The notes under the pieces: model-generated
What the model saw: the letters and a program-made list of their open reading frames with translations, nothing else
Databases searched by the model: none
What the model was told of the DNA's origin: nothing
Program-made: the position numbers and the translations under genes
Part shown: positions 26,512 through 35,775 of the stretch, one piece after another
How positions within the stretch are numbered: position 1 is the first letter of the stretch
Layout of the letters: the number at the start of each line of letters is the position of its first letter
Assembly (NCBI RefSeq): GCF_003260125.1
Contig: NZ_QHKO01000002.1
Location: 248,001 to 312,000 of the forward strand
Direction: 5' to 3'
Source: Lujinxingia litoralis
GTDB lineage: Bacteria > Myxococcota_A > Bradymonadia > Bradymonadales > Bradymonadaceae
Length of the DNA stretch: 64,000 bases

Positions 26512-27042
26512 GTGCTCTTTGCGCTGGTACTCCTGCTGATTGTCGGGTGGTCCTTGCTCTTTCTCTACACCGAACCCGCCCAGGTCATCGCCTGGATGGG
26601 CGTGGAGAACAGCTATCTGGTGGGCTTTCTCATCGCGGTATTCGGGGCGCTGGGCTCGGTCACCCCCTTCTCGACCTACCCGGCGGTCTACGCCATGGCC
26701 GCGGCTGAGGTGAACCTCCTGCTCCTCATCCCCCTGGTCGCCATCGGACTCACGCTGGGCGACGCCCTCTTCTTCTACTTCGGCGTCAGCTCCCGTTCGA
26801 TGGTTCCTGAGCGATTCGAAGCGAAAGTCGAGCGCATCTGGCACTGGCTGGAGAGCAAGCCCCAGATCTTCATCCAGATCTTCATCTTCATCTACGTGGG
26901 CTTCTCCCCCTTCGCCAACAACCTGCTCACGGCCCCTCTGGCGCTGGCTGGCTACCGCTTCCGCAAGATCGTGCTGCCCCTGACCCTGGGTAACTGCTCT
27001 CTCCCCATCGTCGCCAGCTACCTGGCGACATCCGGGGCATAA
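26512..27042 (+). CDS. Small polytopic membrane protein, VTT/DedA-like
   Basis: A protein of at least 176 residues with about five hydrophobic segments. 'GALGSVTPFSTYPAVYAMAA', 'GDALFFYFGVSSR' and 'GFSPFANNLLTAPLALAGYR' recall the VTT (DedA/SNARE-associated) fold, whose members flip or scramble lipids. The GTG at 26512 is inside the first hydrophobic stretch region and has no ribosome site. The frame stays open back to 26368 and encodes a Pro/Arg-rich cytosolic-looking extension, but that extension contains no ATG, GTG or TTG. The true N-terminus is therefore uncertain. Confidence 0.65.
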   Translation: MLFALVLLLIVGWSLLFLYTEPAQVIAWMGVENSYLVGFLIAVFGALGSVTPFSTYPAVYAMAAAEVNLLLLIPLVAIGLTLGDALFFYFGVSSRSMVPERFEAKVERIWHWLESKPQIFIQIFIFIYVGFSPFANNLLTAPLALAGYRFRKIVLPLTLGNCSLPIVASYLATSGA

Positions 27043-27217
27043 GCCCACGGCGCGACCTCAATCTCCCCGGTGGCATCCGCCAACAACTCACACCGGTGCG
27101 CCGCACCTGCTGCGCGTCAGACATCCTACCCCCCGCGCGCGCCCGGCAACGGATCTTCCCGGCAGGCTCCACCCCGGCCACAGGCCCATGTTTACAAAGC
27201 GATCTTCGCGCCGAACC

Positions 27218-27246
27218 TTGACACTCTTGGGCCGCACGTCCAACAT
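27218..27246 (+). promoter_or_regulatory. Possible sigma-70 promoter of ppa
   Basis: A perfect -35 hexamer TTGACA (27218-27223) is followed after 17 bp by CAACAT (27241-27246), a weak -10. It lies about 44 bp before the pyrophosphatase start. Confidence 0.35.
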
Positions 27247-27289
27247 CGCCGCGCTCTGAAATGCGATGCAACCCAACTCAGGAAGAAAG

Positions 27290-27904
27290 ATGAGCAAGCA
27301 CCCCAAGTTTCACCCATTCCGCCCCCACCCCTGGCACGGCCTCACCGCAGGAGACGACGCCCCCAACGTCGTCAACGCCTACATCGAGATGACTCCTTTC
27401 GATTCGGTCAAATACGAAATCGACAAGGAGACCGGCTACCTCTGCCTGGATCGTCCGCAGCGCTTCTCCTCCCAGCTCCCGACCCTCTACGGCTTCATCC
27501 CCCGCACGTACTGCGCCGACCGCGTCGGCGAGCTTGCGCTGACCACCGATGAAGGCGACCTCGATCCCCTGGACATCTGCGTGCTCAGCGAGCGCCCGAT
27601 CACCCGCGCCGAGCTCCTGGTGAGCTGCCGGGTCATCGGCGGGCTGCACATGATCGACCACGGCGAGGCCGACGACAAAATCGTGGCCGTGCTGGAGAAC
27701 GACACCGTCTGGGCCGACGCCCGAGACATCACCGATGTCCCGGAAGTGTTCATCGAGCGCTTGCGCCATTATTTCCTGACCTACAAAATGGTGCCTGGCG
27801 AAACGACATCCAACGTTCAGGTCGACACGATCTACGGCGCGGAGCATGCCCATAAGCTCGTGCGCGCGGCGATGGCCGACTACCAGGACCACTTTGGCGA
27901 ATAA
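27290..27904 (+). CDS. ppa: Inorganic pyrophosphatase (family I)
   Basis: A 204-residue soluble pyrophosphatase that hydrolyses PPi to phosphate, pulling biosynthetic reactions forward. '[17 protein letters not shown]', '[13 protein letters not shown]' and '[15 protein letters not shown]' (the D-x-D-P-x-D metal site) are the family signatures. AGGAAGAAAG directly before the ATG at 27290 supports this start over an in-frame ATG at 27266. A hairpin at 27915-27940 separates it from the next gene. Confidence 0.93.
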   Translation: MSKHPKFHPFRPHPWHGLTAGDDAPNVVNAYIEMTPFDSVKYEIDKETGYLCLDRPQRFSSQLPTLYGFIPRTYCADRVGELALTTDEGDLDPLDICVLSERPITRAELLVSCRVIGGLHMIDHGEADDKIVAVLENDTVWADARDITDVPEVFIERLRHYFLTYKMVPGETTSNVQVDTIYGAEHAHKLVRAAMADYQDHFGE

Positions 27905-27914
27905 GCGTCGGGCT

Positions 27915-27940
27915 CTCTCCCGGCGCTAAGCCCGGGAGAG
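27915..27940 (+). promoter_or_regulatory. Hairpin whose 3' arm contains the next gene's ribosome site
   Basis: CTCTCCCGG (27915-27923) pairs perfectly with CCGGGAGAG (27932-27940) around an 8-nt loop. The 3' arm includes GGGAGAG, the apparent Shine-Dalgarno of the GTG start at 27945. It may end ppa transcripts weakly or mask the ribosome site of the lipase-like gene; neither is proven. Confidence 0.6.
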
Positions 27941-27944
27941 ACAC

Positions 27945-30900
27945 GTGCTCCGCATCCCCAGAACGCTCTTCACCCTGGCCGCGCTCAGTCTGAGCGCGGC
28001 CTGCTGGTCCACCAACGAGCCGCAGCTCGGGCTCGGCAACGCCGAGCTCGCCGGTGGGCCCCGGATCGACTTCGACCTCGACGAACGCCCCTTCCCCAAC
28101 ATCCCCTTCCCCAACGACCTGGCCACTCGCGTCGATGCGGCGAGCCCTACGGGCAAACGCCTCAACGTCAGCGAACTCGGCGCCAGTGCGGCCGAAACCA
28201 GGGTCCGCAAAGCCCTCAACGAACAGAACGGCTTCGGGGTGTTCTCCCCGATGCACGTCTCCTTCGATGCGCCCCTGGATGTTGAAAACCTCATCGCTCG
28301 CCATCAGCAGCTGACCCCCGACTTCGACGACGACGCGATCTACCTGGTAAACGTCGATCCGAAGAGCCCGGGCTATGGCGAGGTCGTACTTCTGGACATG
28401 GGACTGGGCAACTTCCCCATCACCCTCTCCCGCACCAACAACTACTTTGCACTCGACCCTCGGGCCGACGATCGCAACCTGCTCTTCGAAGAATCCGCCG
28501 AAGAGGCCACCGGACCTGAGGGACAGCTCCTCTGGAGCGATGACACCGACGACGACGGCGTTCTCGACCTCCCCAACACCCGCACCCCGGGCGGCGAACC
28601 GAGCGACTTTCGCGAAGTACTCGACTTTTATGAGCGCGAGACCGACACGCTGATCCTGCGCCCGGTCAACCCACTGGCCCCCGGAACCACCTACGCCCTC
28701 GTGCTCACCGACGCGCTCACCGGCGAGGACGGCCGGGCTGTAGATAGCCCCTTTGAGACGGTGCATCACCTGGACCAGAGCCAGGCCCTGGAACCGCTTC
28801 GAAGCATCCTCCCGGAGCGCTTCCCATCCCGCTTCGACACCGACTTAAGCCAGCTCCGCTTCGCCTGGACCTTCACCACCCAGGTTCCCACCGAAGTGAT
28901 CGAGGCCGTACGCGCCGGCCTCTATGGTCACGGCCCTCTGGACTGGCTTTCGGAGCGCTACCCCGCCGAGTTCGTCACCCTCCACAACCTGAAGTCCGAA
29001 GGCGCCCCGGAGCCGATGACCTTTAAACTCGACGCGCTCCTGGAGTTCATTGTGCCGCTGGCGACCGACGCTCTGGGGGCAGCCGGCACCCGCGTCATTG
29101 AAGAGGCCTTTGAAGACGTCGACTACGTCATCAGCGGCACCTACCTCTCCCCGCATTTTCTGATCGACCCCAAAGGCCTTGCTCGCCAGGGCAATCAGGC
29201 CAACGACGACGCGCTCTTCCAGATCGACCTCGCCAGCGGCCAGGCCGAGGTACGCGACGCCGAGGTTCATTTCATCTGCACGGTTCCGCGCGCCCAGGGG
29301 CAGCGCCAGGCGCCTTTCCCGGTGATCATCTACAGCCATGCCATCGGCTCGACCCGCTTTGAGATGCTCGCGTTTGCCGGCGCCATGTCGAAGTTTGGAT
29401 TTGCCACCTGCACCATTGACGCGGCCGGACACGGCCTGGAACTCCCCGCGGAGTTTCGAGGAGCTGTCGACGCCCTCGGTCGTAACGAGGGGCTCGAAAA
29501 CCTCGCCGACGTCATCGGCCTGCATCGTGCTCGCGACCTCGACAACGACGGCACCAGTGATTCTGGCAGCGACTATTTCTCGGCCGACATCCTGCACTCC
29601 CGCGACATGATTCGGCAGACCGCTATCGACCAGATGCAGCTGATTCGCATCCTCCGCTCCTTTGATGGTCAACGGCGATTCCCCTCCTCGGCCAACGCCC
29701 ACACGCGTCTGGGCCGCGAACTCCCCCACCTCTTACTCAACTTCGACCAGAACGCCGACGGCCAACCGGAGCTCGCGGGCGACTTCAACGGCGATGGGCA
29801 GGTCGACTTCGGCGGCGACCGCCCCTACGCCGCCTGGGGAACCTCCCTGGGAGGCATTCAGGCCAGCGTGCTCTCGGGCATCGAGCCGACAATTGTCGCC
29901 GGCGCCTCCAACGCCGGAGGGGGCGGGCTCCTCGACATCGCCACGCGCACCACCATCGGCAACGTGCGCAACGGCGTGGTCTTGCGCATGATGGGCCCGT
30001 TGGTCATCGGACGCCCGGTGAACGACGGGCAAAACACCCGCCTGGACTGGCTCTTCCCCCAGGGCGATCGCTCCTCCTCAACCCCCATCGCGCTGCTCCC
30101 GGCCCTGGCCGACGGCGATCGCGTGGTCGTGCGCAACCTCACCCGCGAGGCCAACGAGCTGGTACCCGCGCACGAAGCCTACGGTCAGACCTACGTGCGC
30201 CAGGGCAGCTTCCGGGTCGGTGTGGCCGCCGACGCGCTCAGCGCGTCGGCGCGGCGAGCGTTAATCGGGTTTGATGCAAACACCGACGTCTACGCCGACC
30301 TGATAGGCTGTGCCCCTACCAGCACCTGCGGCCGAAACAACTGCGGCGAAGAGCAATACTGCTCACTCAACGAAACCTGCGAGCCCCTGGCAGAGTGCTT
30401 CGCGAGCTTCGACGCCGCCAAACTGCGCGAACTCGCTCCGGAACGCGCCGAGCTCTTTGAGCGTCGGGTGGTCACGGACCCCCGGCGCCTGGGGGATCCG
30501 ATCATCATCGACATCTTCGGAGCCGATGGCGAGTTGAAGCACCGCATTGACAAACTGGGCTACACCTACATCTCGCAAAACCTTTACTTCCCGGCAGACG
30601 CTCCCCTGGCAGCCCCGGCGGAAGGATGGGGACTTCGCCGCCAGACGCCGCGCTTTCGCAGCTTTATGGGCCTCTCCCAGATGCTCCTGGAACAGGCCGA
30701 CCCGGCGGTCTACGCCGCCCACTACTTCAAGCGTCCCTTGAACTACCCCTACGAGAGCGAAGCCTTCCGGGTTGGCGGCACGAACTTCCTGGCCATCGGT
30801 ACCCTCGGAGACCAAACCGTCCCCATCAGCGCGGCCATCGCCATCGCCCGCGCCGCGGGGGTGGTGGAGGTCCTGGCCGAAGATCCCCGCTATGGCATGC

Positions 30901-31322
30901 CCGAGAACCAGTTCCTGATCGAAAACTTCGTCTACGAGGGCATCGCCAACCTCGACCGATTCCCCTCACATCCAGGGACGCTCTTTGATCCAGACAACCT
31001 CGACGGAGGAAAGTGGCGCCGGCCCGACCAGCCCGATAACATCACTCCCAAGCCGGTGGCCGAGACCCCGCTTCGGGCCACCGTGCAGACCGACTACGGC
31101 ACCAGCGCGCTGCGCTTTGGCTACCTGAGCATCGGCGGCGAACATACCTTCAACGCGCCCCGGCCCGAGGACGCATTCGACATTCACACCTTCTTAACCA
31201 ACCAGGTGGGCTGGTTTCTGGCGACCGGTGGAAAGACCCTCTCCGACGACCACTGTTTGGAGAAGATGCCCATGACCGGCTGCGAGTTCTTCGACCGCAG
31301 CCGCTACGAGAACCCACTCTAA
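27945..31322 (+). CDS. Large lipoprotein with alpha/beta-hydrolase (VolA-like lipase) domain
   Basis: A 1125-residue lipoprotein starting with GTG after GGGAGAG; lipobox LSAAC at about 16-20. The N-terminal 300 residues ('RPFPNIPFPNDLATRVDAA', 'LRPVNPLAPGTTYALVLTDA') match the bacterial lipase N-terminal domain found in surface lysophospholipases such as VolA. The hydrolase has 'VIIYSHAIGSTRFEMLA' (oxyanion loop) and 'AAWGTSLGGIQASVLSG' (Ser nucleophile). A Cys-rich insertion of about 30 residues ('CAPTSTCGRNNCGEEQYC') follows at about 785. 'GGEHTFNAP' near the C-terminus could hold the catalytic His. Outer-membrane lipid hydrolysis is the likely role; the substrate is unknown. Confidence 0.8.
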   Translation: MLRIPRTLFTLAALSLSAACWSTNEPQLGLGNAELAGGPRIDFDLDERPFPNIPFPNDLATRVDAASPTGKRLNVSELGASAAETRVRKALNEQNGFGVFSPMHVSFDAPLDVENLIARHQQLTPDFDDDAIYLVNVDPKSPGYGEVVLLDMGLGNFPITLSRTNNYFALDPRADDRNLLFEESAEEATGPEGQLLWSDDTDDDGVLDLPNTRTPGGEPSDFREVLDFYERETDTLILRPVNPLAPGTTYALVLTDALTGEDGRAVDSPFETVHHLDQSQALEPLRSILPERFPSRFDTDLSQLRFAWTFTTQVPTEVIEAVRAGLYGHGPLDWLSERYPAEFVTLHNLKSEGAPEPMTFKLDALLEFIVPLATDALGAAGTRVIEEAFEDVDYVISGTYLSPHFLIDPKGLARQGNQANDDALFQIDLASGQAEVRDAEVHFICTVPRAQGQRQAPFPVIIYSHAIGSTRFEMLAFAGAMSKFGFATCTIDAAGHGLELPAEFRGAVDALGRNEGLENLADVIGLHRARDLDNDGTSDSGSDYFSADILHSRDMIRQTAIDQMQLIRILRSFDGQRRFPSSANAHTRLGRELPHLLLNFDQNADGQPELAGDFNGDGQVDFGGDRPYAAWGTSLGGIQASVLSGIEPTIVAGASNAGGGGLLDIATRTTIGNVRNGVVLRMMGPLVIGRPVNDGQNTRLDWLFPQGDRSSSTPIALLPALADGDRVVVRNLTREANELVPAHEAYGQTYVRQGSFRVGVAADALSASARRALIGFDANTDVYADLIGCAPTSTCGRNNCGEEQYCSLNETCEPLAECFASFDAAKLRELAPERAELFERRVVTDPRRLGDPIIIDIFGADGELKHRIDKLGYTYISQNLYFPADAPLAAPAEGWGLRRQTPRFRSFMGLSQMLLEQADPAVYAAHYFKRPLNYPYESEAFRVGGTNFLAIGTLGDQTVPISAAIAIARAAGVVEVLAEDPRYGMPENQFLIENFVYEGIANLDRFPSHPGTLFDPDNLDGGKWRRPDQPDNITPKPVAETPLRATVQTDYGTSALRFGYLSIGGEHTFNAPRPEDAFDIHTFLTNQVGWFLATGGKTLSDDHCLEKMPMTGCEFFDRSRYENPL

Positions 31323-31384
31323 ACACACGCACTCACAGCGTTTCCTTTACCTGCACACGTCGCAATCGACGCAGGAGTTCTTGC

Positions 31385-32833
31385 ATGACTTTCGGAATCT
31401 TTGAAGCATACCCTGAAGTCTCTCCCCAACGTGGTGTTTTCTGTAACCGCACGCTCAACCTGCGCTCGATCAAGGCCGTGGGATACGACATGGACTACAC
31501 CCTGGTCCATTACCACGTCGACGCCTGGGAAGGTCGAGCCTACGAACACATCAAGCTGCGCCTGCTGGCCGAAGGCTGGCCGGTGGAAGACCTCCACTTT
31601 GATCCGAACTGGGTCACTCGTGGGCTGGTCATCGACCTGAAATTGGGCAACCTGGTCAAGGCCAACCGCTTTGGCTACGTCTGGCGCGCGGCCCACGGCA
31701 CCGAAATCATCCCCTACGCCGAGATGCGCGACGCCTACACCCGTACCCTGGTCGACCTCAACGACCATCAGCGCTGGGTCTTTCTCAACACCTTCTTCTC
31801 GATCTCTGCCGGGGTGATGTACGCCCAGCTCGTCGACCTGCTCGACCGCGGCGTGCTCCCCGAAGTGCTCGGCTACGTCGACCTCTACGGACGTGTCCAG
31901 GACGTCCTGGATGCGGCCCACATCGAAGGGGAGCTCAAAGCCGAGATCATGGCCCACCCCGAGGTCTACGTCGATCGCGACCCGGAAGTGCCGCTGACTC
32001 TCCTCGACCAGCGCAACGCCGGCAAGAAGCTCATCCTGATCACCAACTCCGAGTGGTCCTACACACACTTTATGATGGCCTACACCATCGATCCCTACCT
32101 GCCCGAGGGCATGACCTGGCGAGACATCTTCGACCTGGTGGTCGTCTCAGCCCGCAAACCGGCCTTTTTCTCCGGTTCCGCTCCCATCTTCGAGGTGGTC
32201 AACGACGAGGGGCTCCTCAAACCCTGGGTGGGCCAACTCGAAGAAGGCCGTGCCTATCTGGGCGGAAGCGCCTCCGACATTGAGGGCGCCCTGGGCTTCT
32301 CCGGCGACGAAATTCTTTACGTCGGCGACCATCTCTTCGCCGACGTCAACGTCACCAAAAGTGTGCTGCGATGGCGCACCGCTCTTGTGATGCGCGAGCT
32401 GGAGAACGAACTCCACGCCATTGAGCAATGCGCGGAGAACCAGGTTGAGATTCGAAAAATGATGCTGGAAAAGGTCAAATACGAAGACGCTTTCTCCATC
32501 CGACGGCTCGCCCTGCAGCGACTGCGCCAGGGCTACGGCCCCCAGCCCGAGGTCAGCGCCGAAACGCTGGAGACGGAGATGGCTGAGCTTCGAGAAAAGA
32601 TCGTCGACCTGGACACCCGACTCGCCCCCCTTGTCATGGACGATGGCGTGGCCTTTAACGCCAGCTGGGGCTACCTGATGCGCACCGGAAACGACAAAAG
32701 CCATCTGACCCGCCAGGTGGAGCGCTACGCAGACATCTACACCTCCCGCGTCTCCAACCTCCTGCGCTACTCACCCTTTATGTTTTTCCGGGCGCCACGG
32801 GGCAGCGTCCCTCACGACCCGGGCAACCCCTGA
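31385..32833 (+). CDS. HAD-superfamily 5'-nucleotidase (cN-II type)
   Basis: A 482-residue cytosolic protein of the HAD-IG 5'-nucleotidase family. Motif I 'VGYDMDYTLVHYH' (DxDYT), motif II 'LILITNSEWSYTHFMM', the Lys region 'VVVSARKPAFF' and motif III 'ILYVGDHLFADVNVTKSVLR' are all intact. Eukaryotic relatives (cN-II, NT5DC) dephosphorylate IMP/GMP; bacterial members are mostly uncharacterised. The C-terminal region is helical. It converges on the SDR gene with 18 bp between. Confidence 0.87.
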   Translation: MTFGIFEAYPEVSPQRGVFCNRTLNLRSIKAVGYDMDYTLVHYHVDAWEGRAYEHIKLRLLAEGWPVEDLHFDPNWVTRGLVIDLKLGNLVKANRFGYVWRAAHGTEIIPYAEMRDAYTRTLVDLNDHQRWVFLNTFFSISAGVMYAQLVDLLDRGVLPEVLGYVDLYGRVQDVLDAAHIEGELKAEIMAHPEVYVDRDPEVPLTLLDQRNAGKKLILITNSEWSYTHFMMAYTIDPYLPEGMTWRDIFDLVVVSARKPAFFSGSAPIFEVVNDEGLLKPWVGQLEEGRAYLGGSASDIEGALGFSGDEILYVGDHLFADVNVTKSVLRWRTALVMRELENELHAIEQCAENQVEIRKMMLEKVKYEDAFSIRRLALQRLRQGYGPQPEVSAETLETEMAELREKIVDLDTRLAPLVMDDGVAFNASWGYLMRTGNDKSHLTRQVERYADIYTSRVSNLLRYSPFMFFRAPRGSVPHDPGNP

Positions 32834-32851
32834 CGCACCGTCTCGACCTTC

Positions 32852-33694
32852 TCAGCCCTGGCCCTCCCCGACCACGCCCGCATGCTTCTGACGCACCTTC
32901 CCTCCGGCACGGGCAAGCACACGTTGGGTGAGGCCGGGGCTGTGATACGCCAGAAAGGTCGCGATCTTACCGTGACCGGTGATCACAGCCTCCCGTTTAC
33001 GCGCCGCAACCGCCTCCACCATCTTGCAGGCCGCCCGGTCGGCGGGCCACATCAGCTGTGCGGGACGCCAGTCTTTCCAGTCCTCGCGCAGCTGATTTTT
33101 GTTGTCGACCCGGGCGATATCACTCTCGACAAAGCCGGGCTGCAGCAAGGTGCAGCTCACACCGCTTCCGGCGAGCTCGGCGCCCAGCGCCTGGGCCATA
33201 CCCCGCACAGCGAACTTCGATGCGCAATAAGGAGCATTGCTCGGAAGCCCCAGCGTGCCGGTGACACTACCCATGATCACCGCACGCCCGCGGGTCTTGC
33301 GCAAATGCGGCAACGCGTAGCGAAGCGTCATCGCCGCGCCGATCACGTTGGTCTCAAACTGGCGACGCCACTCCGAAGCGCTCAAGTCTTCAAACCGCCC
33401 GCCGACCGAAAAGCCGGCGTTGGCAACCGCCACATCAAGCCCTCCGAAGCGCTCCACCACTGCCTCCACCGAAGCCTCGATGTCGGTGACCCGGGTCACA
33501 TCGCAGCAGACCGCGAAGGCATCCACCCCGGCGGCCTCCAGCTCCTGCACAATCGCCTCCAGCCGAGGCCGGCGCCGACCGCTCACCGCAACCTTTGCGC
33601 CGCGTGAACCAAACTCGCGAGCCAACGCCGCCCCGATACCGCTGCCACCACCGGTGATCCACACCACCTTATCGCGAAAGACTTCTCTTCCCAT
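32852..33694 (-). CDS. Short-chain dehydrogenase/reductase
   Basis: A 280-residue classical SDR: 'VWITGGGSGIGAALARE' (cofactor loop TGxxxGxG), 'VAVSGRRRPRLE' (Arg after beta2 suggests NADPH), 'VANAGFSV' (NAG), Ser in 'IMGSVTGT' and 'APYCASKFAVRGMA' (YxxxK). The substrate cannot be told; the C-terminal region ('AYHSPGLTQRVLAR') is like lipid-acting SDRs. ATG at 33694 follows GGGAGAG; a GTG directly before it is less likely. Confidence 0.9.
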   Translation of the reverse strand: MGREVFRDKVVWITGGGSGIGAALAREFGSRGAKVAVSGRRRPRLEAIVQELEAAGVDAFAVCCDVTRVTDIEASVEAVVERFGGLDVAVANAGFSVGGRFEDLSASEWRRQFETNVIGAAMTLRYALPHLRKTRGRAVIMGSVTGTLGLPSNAPYCASKFAVRGMAQALGAELAGSGVSCTLLQPGFVESDIARVDNKNQLREDWKDWRPAQLMWPADRAACKMVEAVAARKREAVITGHGKIATFLAYHSPGLTQRVLARAGGKVRQKHAGVVGEGQG

Positions 33695-33791
33695 CACGCT
33701 CTCCCTTTTGTTCGGACGCCCGACACGCTAAGACTCTGGCATTGTCGCGCCCTCGGGCATCCGCTTCGTTTGACCTTTTACGTAGACGTCC

Positions 33792-35102
33792 ATGGTCACT
33801 GATCCTCGCCAGACCGTCAAAGCTGCCTCGGCTCGCTCCTGGAACTGGGTGAAAGATAAAACTTTCAACCCCCTTCCTTTTTACAGGCGCTCCTGGGAAC
33901 TCTTACGTCAGGATCCCTGGGTATTTGCCTGGAAGATGCTGGCCGACCTTTTGGGCCGGGCAGCCAGCCTGGCGTTGATGGGCGTGCTTATCGCGATCGT
34001 GTCGCTCGATCTCCAACACTTCTCCGCGCTGGGAGGCACCTTCAACGCCTGGCTGGCCCGGCTCAGCCACGTCGCCACCAGTCCGAGCTTCCTCGCCGGG
34101 CTCACCGGCGCCATCTTCTGCGTCTCCCTCATCAGCTCGGCCATTCACGCACTGGTCACCGGCGGCATCTGGGGGCTACTCGCCGCGGGACTTCGCGACG
34201 ACCCCATTGAGACGCTGCGTACCTTCTGGCGCGCCGCTCTCCTGCGCTTCCCTGACGTCTTCGCGCTCTTCTTGCTTCGATTTAGTGTGCGCCTGGTCAC
34301 CTTTTGCCTGGCCCTCGCCGCCGCTGTGGCGCTGATTCGAGCCGGTCAATCCCCCGACTTCGTCGCCCTCAGTCCCCTGACCCGGGCGCTACTCATCACG
34401 CTCCCCTTGAGTTTTCTGATCAGCTGGTTCGCCCTCACCCGCCTGGTCCTGGAGGTGATTGGCGCGCCGATGTTCATTGATAACCTGGGGCTTGGCGAAG
34501 CCGTGCTCGAAGGCGCGTCCTTTGTCCTGGAAAACTTCTGGGCCATGTACCGCCTCTTCATCTACGCCCTGGGGCTCTTGCTGGTGCCGCTGGGGATGTA
34601 CTGGATCGTCCTGATGATTCAGAACCTGGGACTGGCCTGGCCCGCACTTACTCCGGCGCTGGCGCTGCTGCGCTTCGCCGGGGAGCTGCTGATGTGGGCC
34701 GCCATCAGCGCCCTGGGCGTGCTCTTTTACGGCGCGGTGTTTGCGTTCTATCGCAAAGACGACGCCTCGGTTGAAGAAGAAGCCCGCTTGAGCGGTGCCC
34801 ATCCCACCCTCAGCGCTTCGAACGACGGTCCTGGCCCCTTCGTCCAGGGGGTAGGCCTCAGCGGCCTGCTCCCCGACGACTCCCCCCACCGATTCCCGCT
34901 TGATGAACTCTTGCCCGAACTCACCACCTCCGATGACGCTCCTCCCTCCAAAGACACGCCAGAGCAGCCTTTACCGCCTCGGGATGAAGATTCTCCTCCG
35001 CTCCTGAGAGACGATGCGGGCGAAGAGACGCCCACCTCCTCAGATGAGAGTACTCCCGAGAATCAGTCCGACGGCGGCAGCGATCAGAAAGAAGGCCACT
35101 GA
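33792..35102 (+). CDS. Polytopic membrane protein with acidic disordered tail
   Basis: I do not recognise this 436-residue protein. About six hydrophobic segments occupy residues 55-325 ('LALMGVLIAIVSL', 'AIFCVSLISSAIHALVTGGI', 'LFIYALGLLLVPLGMYWIVL'). The layout resembles membrane proteins of the DUF7544 or glycerophosphodiester-phosphodiesterase membrane-domain kind. The last ~110 residues are Ser/Pro/Asp/Glu-rich and probably disordered in the cytoplasm. No enzymatic motif is visible. It is divergent from the SDR gene (97-bp shared leader region). Confidence 0.7.
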   Translation: MVTDPRQTVKAASARSWNWVKDKTFNPLPFYRRSWELLRQDPWVFAWKMLADLLGRAASLALMGVLIAIVSLDLQHFSALGGTFNAWLARLSHVATSPSFLAGLTGAIFCVSLISSAIHALVTGGIWGLLAAGLRDDPIETLRTFWRAALLRFPDVFALFLLRFSVRLVTFCLALAAAVALIRAGQSPDFVALSPLTRALLITLPLSFLISWFALTRLVLEVIGAPMFIDNLGLGEAVLEGASFVLENFWAMYRLFIYALGLLLVPLGMYWIVLMIQNLGLAWPALTPALALLRFAGELLMWAAISALGVLFYGAVFAFYRKDDASVEEEARLSGAHPTLSASNDGPGPFVQGVGLSGLLPDDSPHRFPLDELLPELTTSDDAPPSKDTPEQPLPPRDEDSPPLLRDDAGEETPTSSDESTPENQSDGGSDQKEGH

Positions 35103-35223
35103 TTCAACGCGCACTCACGCATCTTTCCCGAATTTTTTGGGCTCCACGGCGTCTCGCCATACACTGGCTCCTGCGCTTTCAAGGCGCGGATACGCTTTTT
35201 TTTCAAGAACTTCGCCGGCCCCC

Positions 35224-35252
35224 TTGGACTTTTATTACAGTCTCCTTAAAAT
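35224..35252 (+). promoter_or_regulatory. Strong sigma-70-like promoter for the small acidic protein
   Basis: TTGGAC (35224-35229), a 17-bp spacer and TAAAAT (35247-35252) make the best vegetative promoter in the window. An expected transcript would start near 35259, leaving a leader of about 115 nt that contains a GCCCGG-N8-CCGGGC hairpin (35325-35344). Confidence 0.65.
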
Positions 35253-35374
35253 GATTCAGGAAGACTGGAAGTCCCTCGGCCGTTAAGTTCGCGGAAAACG
35301 AGAAAGAGGTGACGTTTCAGTACCGCCCGGGCCGCTGTCCGGGCAACCCTTTCGAGCACCGAAGGAGTCGCGCC

Positions 35375-35569
35375 ATGCTGTCGGATCAGATCATCTACGA
35401 CGAACTCAAACGCCAACGCGAATCGGCCTGGCAACCGGAAGCCCTCCGACTGCCCCTTCACATCCCCCGGCACCACGACACCCCCGAAGAGCATGATGAA
35501 GAGGCCGAAGAGTCCTCCAGCGGGGTGATCATCATCGATATGAATGACGGCTACAGCATTGTCACCTGA
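35375..35569 (+). CDS. Small acidic conserved-type protein, 64 residues
   Basis: The ATG at 35375 has AAGGAG upstream at good spacing; an upstream in-frame GTG at 35309 is not needed. The sequence has a basic/polar helix ('DQIIYDELKRQRE'), a 'LRLPLHIPRHH' segment, an acidic stretch (EEHDEEAEESS) and a hydrophobic end 'VIIIDMNDGYSIVT'. I recall small myxobacterial proteins of similar build, but function is unknown. A good promoter upstream and a terminator downstream make this a self-contained, probably well expressed unit. Confidence 0.7.
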   Translation: MLSDQIIYDELKRQRESAWQPEALRLPLHIPRHHDTPEEHDEEAEESSSGVIIIDMNDGYSIVT

Positions 35570-35634
35570 TGAATACCGGCCCCTCGTCTGACGCGACGCC
35601 ATCGGCCACACGCGCAGCTTGAATGCCTTAAGAG

Positions 35635-35666
35635 AGCGTCTTCCGATTTCGGGAGGCGCTTTTTTG
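35635..35666 (+). terminator. Terminator after the small acidic protein
   Basis: AGCGTCTTCC (35635-35644) pairs, with G-U pairs, with GGGAGGCGCT (35651-35660) around GATTTC, followed by TTTTTG. It lies 66 bp after the stop codon. Confidence 0.8.
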
Positions 35667-35775
35667 TATGCGGCACTTCCTCCTGCTGCGAACCACCGCC
35701 CCGCTTGCCCTGGTGCGTTTATGTCGCATACATAGTCAGAAGCCACACGCCACGACTCGCCAGAGAGGAAAAAGG

